Shown here piece by piece: positions 6,950 through 7,953 of a stretch of 7,953 nt of DNA. Position numbers and translations under genes: made by a program. Below the pieces are notes generated by a model. It saw nothing but the letters and a program-made list of their open reading frames with translations. It made no database searches and was not told where the DNA came from. This DNA is from Bacteroidales bacterium (GTDB lineage: Bacteria; Bacteroidota; Bacteroidia; Bacteroidales; VadinHA17), in contig JAITVX010000003.1 of NCBI GenBank assembly GCA_031285575.1, forward strand, positions 1 to 7,953. Reading direction: 5' to 3'. Each line of letters opens with the position of its first letter. Positions within the stretch are counted from its first letter, which is position 1.

Positions 6950-7040
6950 AGCAATCCGGAACGCAGCAAAGAATTGCTTCGTTGTTCCTTCTCGCAAAAA
7001 GCATAAAATACCGTCAAACAGCATTTTTGTGTACCAATAC

Positions 7041-7070
7041 TTTTCGGATATTTTAATTTGCTTATATTTG
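7041..7070 (+). promoter_or_regulatory. Probable Bacteroidota-type promoter of the ompH-like/glycosyltransferase unit
   Basis: TATATTTG at 7063-7070 is a perfect TAnnTTTG -7 element, identical to that of the etf promoter. The upstream element is weaker: TTTTC at 7041-7045, about 18-19 nt away, in place of TTTG. A start near 7076 would give a leader of about 35 nt that includes a T-run (7082-7091) and an A/T-rich stretch just before the ATG at 7111. Confidence 0.6.
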
Positions 7071-7110
7071 CGGCTGAATTATTTTTTTTTTAATAAACTA
7101 ACTTAATAGA

Positions 7111-7713
7111 ATGAAGAAGATATCCATTATTTTGTATGCAGTACTGTTTTTGGCAGTAATTGGCAGTTATGCGCTTCACTTTACAGGAAAAAAGACAGGG
7201 AACGCAGCGAGCGGTGAAAGTGCAACAATTGCCGGCGTTCCTGCCGATGGAATAGCTTATGTTAATATTGATACTATTATTTTTAAATTCGACATGTTTC
7301 AGGATCGCAGAAACGACCTGCTCGACAAGCAGCAAAAAGCGGAAGTGGAGCTTAACGCCAAAGGAAGCAGGTATGAAAGAGACGCCCGCGACTTTCAGGA
7401 CAAAGTGAGCAAGGGGCTTGTAACCCGCGCAACGGCAGCCGAAATGGAACAGGCCCTCATGCAGCAGCAGCAGGAGTTTATTAATCTGCGCGACCAGCTT
7501 CAGGCAAGCCTCATGGAAGAAGAACAGGTTATGAACCGTCAGGTTATTGACTACATAACCAAGTTCCTTGAAGAAAACAAAAGCAATTATAATTACAGCT
7601 ATGTTCTTGGCAAGAGCTTCGGAAGCGTTGTGCTGTATGGAGACTCGTCGCTCGACGTAACGGGCATGGTAGTAGAAGGTCTTAATAAAAAATATCAGGC
7701 AGAGAAAAAATAA
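7111..7713 (+). CDS. OmpH/Skp-family periplasmic coiled-coil protein, membrane-anchored
   Basis: A 200-residue protein. Residues 4-23 (ISIILYAVLFLAVIGSYALH) are hydrophobic and preceded by MKK: an uncleaved signal anchor or a signal peptide. No lipobox Cys is present. A linker of about 25 residues leads to the OmpH domain, with IAYVNIDTIIFKFDMFQD at 48-65, matching the IAYVxxDxLLxxYxxxxD start of Skp/OmpH proteins. A charged, Gln-rich coiled coil follows (about 66-150, with QQQQ at 118-121). The end, YSYVLGKSFGSVVLYGDSSLDVTGMVVEGLNKKY (162-195), is the usual C-terminal hallmark (LYGxxxLDxTxxVxxGLNxxY). Skp-like proteins are trimeric periplasmic chaperones for outer-membrane proteins; the role here is inferred from the family. 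The ATG at 7111 follows an A/T-rich leader and a -7 element. The next gene starts 8 nt after its TAA, so the two are probably co-transcribed. Confidence 0.9.
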   Translation: MKKISIILYAVLFLAVIGSYALHFTGKKTGNAASGESATIAGVPADGIAYVNIDTIIFKFDMFQDRRNDLLDKQQKAEVELNAKGSRYERDARDFQDKVSKGLVTRATAAEMEQALMQQQQEFINLRDQLQASLMEEEQVMNRQVIDYITKFLEENKSNYNYSYVLGKSFGSVVLYGDSSLDVTGMVVEGLNKKYQAEKK

Positions 7714-7721
7714 GCAGGGCG

Positions 7722-7953
7722 ATGAGTTTTGCCTCGGCCTATATTGAAAAAAACACCCTGTTCCCGCAGTTTATTGACGCGAAACCCGATGCTGGTACAG
7801 GTATTATCGTTGTAATACCGTCATATGGAGAAATAGGTATAAACAAAGTTATTGATTCGCTAGCGGAGGCTGGAGAGCCCGAATGCAGGGTTGAAGTTAT
7901 CGTTGTTATAAATGCGCCGTACGATGCGTTGCCATGCAGCCTCGAAAACAATA
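7722..7953 (+). CDS. Glycosyltransferase family 2-like protein, N-terminus (3' end outside window)
   Basis: The first 77 codons are present and run into the window edge. After a lead of about 25 residues, GIIVVIPSYGE (27-37) is the first beta strand of a GT-A fold (xxVVIPxYNE). INKVIDSLAEA (40-50) is the following helix. VEVIVVINAP (57-66) is the second strand, where Asn-Ala replaces the more usual DNGS, as in some Bacteroidota members that have EVIVVINSSE. The DxD metal site would lie outside the window. It would transfer a sugar from a nucleotide donor; acceptor unknown. It begins 8 nt after the OmpH-like gene. An SD-like AGGG sits only 2 nt before the ATG, too close to be a normal site. 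No signal peptide is seen. Confidence 0.7.
   Translation, partial: MSFASAYIEKNTLFPQFIDAKPDAGTGIIVVIPSYGEIGINKVIDSLAEAGEPECRVEVIVVINAPYDALPCSLENN

Larger units (their letters stand above)
6184..7040. other. Gene-poor intergenic stretch between divergent operons
   Basis: About 860 nt separate the divergent etf and ompH-like promoters. At 6184-6361 I see no gene, only A/T-rich DNA with a weak CACA-TT-TGTG hairpin and short T-run near 6286-6297 on the minus strand. At 6362-6601 lies a decayed T9SS C-terminal domain (separate entry). At 6602-7040 there are overlapping open frames on both strands, none recognised; the longest plus-strand one is listed separately at low confidence. No tRNA, repeat array or insertion sequence end is visible. 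Confidence 0.6.

Noticed and set aside
6362..7024. Whole 220-residue minus-strand frame as one intact gene
   Set aside because: Only the last ~80 residues look like a known domain; the rest has no signal peptide, no domain and an odd His/Cys/Arg-rich composition.

Overview
The window looks like chromosomal DNA from a member of the Bacteroidota, probably an anaerobic Bacteroidales/Marinilabiliales-type organism. The evidence is two matches to the Bacteroidota promoter consensus (TTTG, about 20 nt, TAnnTTTG), A/T-rich leaders without Shine-Dalgarno sites, a remnant of a type IX secretion C-terminal sorting domain, and a Bacteroidota-style OmpH-like protein. No ribosomal or other marker gene is present, so the placement is an inference.

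Layout. Bases 1-127 are the right end of an IS5-type insertion sequence: the last 35 codons of a DDE transposase and a probable terminal inverted repeat. Bases 128-263 hold nothing recognisable. From 6183 down to 264 on the minus strand lies a complete five-gene transcription unit: promoter (6152-6183), etfB, etfA, a membrane di-[4Fe-4S] oxidoreductase with a NarI-like heme b domain, a soluble two-CCG-domain (Fe-S) protein, a VLCAD/FadE-type acyl-CoA dehydrogenase, and a strong intrinsic terminator (264-298). Bases 6184-7040 are gene-poor and hold the decayed C-terminus of a T9SS-secreted protein (minus strand, 6362-6601) and one doubtful plus-strand ORF (6626-6949). At 7041 a plus-strand unit starts: a promoter, an OmpH/Skp-like coiled-coil protein with an N-terminal hydrophobic segment, and, 8 nt later, the start of a family-2-like glycosyltransferase cut by the window edge.

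How the genes work together. The minus-strand operon reads as a self-contained electron path for acyl-CoA oxidation. The dehydrogenase oxidises acyl-CoA and passes electrons to the EtfAB flavoprotein. EtfAB passes them to a membrane Fe-S/heme b oxidoreductase that should reduce menaquinone. The membrane protein and the CCG protein together match the domain set of a single EtfD/DUF224-type protein (NarI-like, 2x[4Fe-4S], 2xCCG), here encoded as two adjacent genes. No hydratase, hydroxyacyl-CoA dehydrogenase or thiolase is in the window, so the substrate and the physiological direction cannot be read from it.

I see no clear candidate for a wholly new system. The points most worth a second look are the split EtfD module, the decayed T9SS tail, and the unexplained 6602-7040 stretch.
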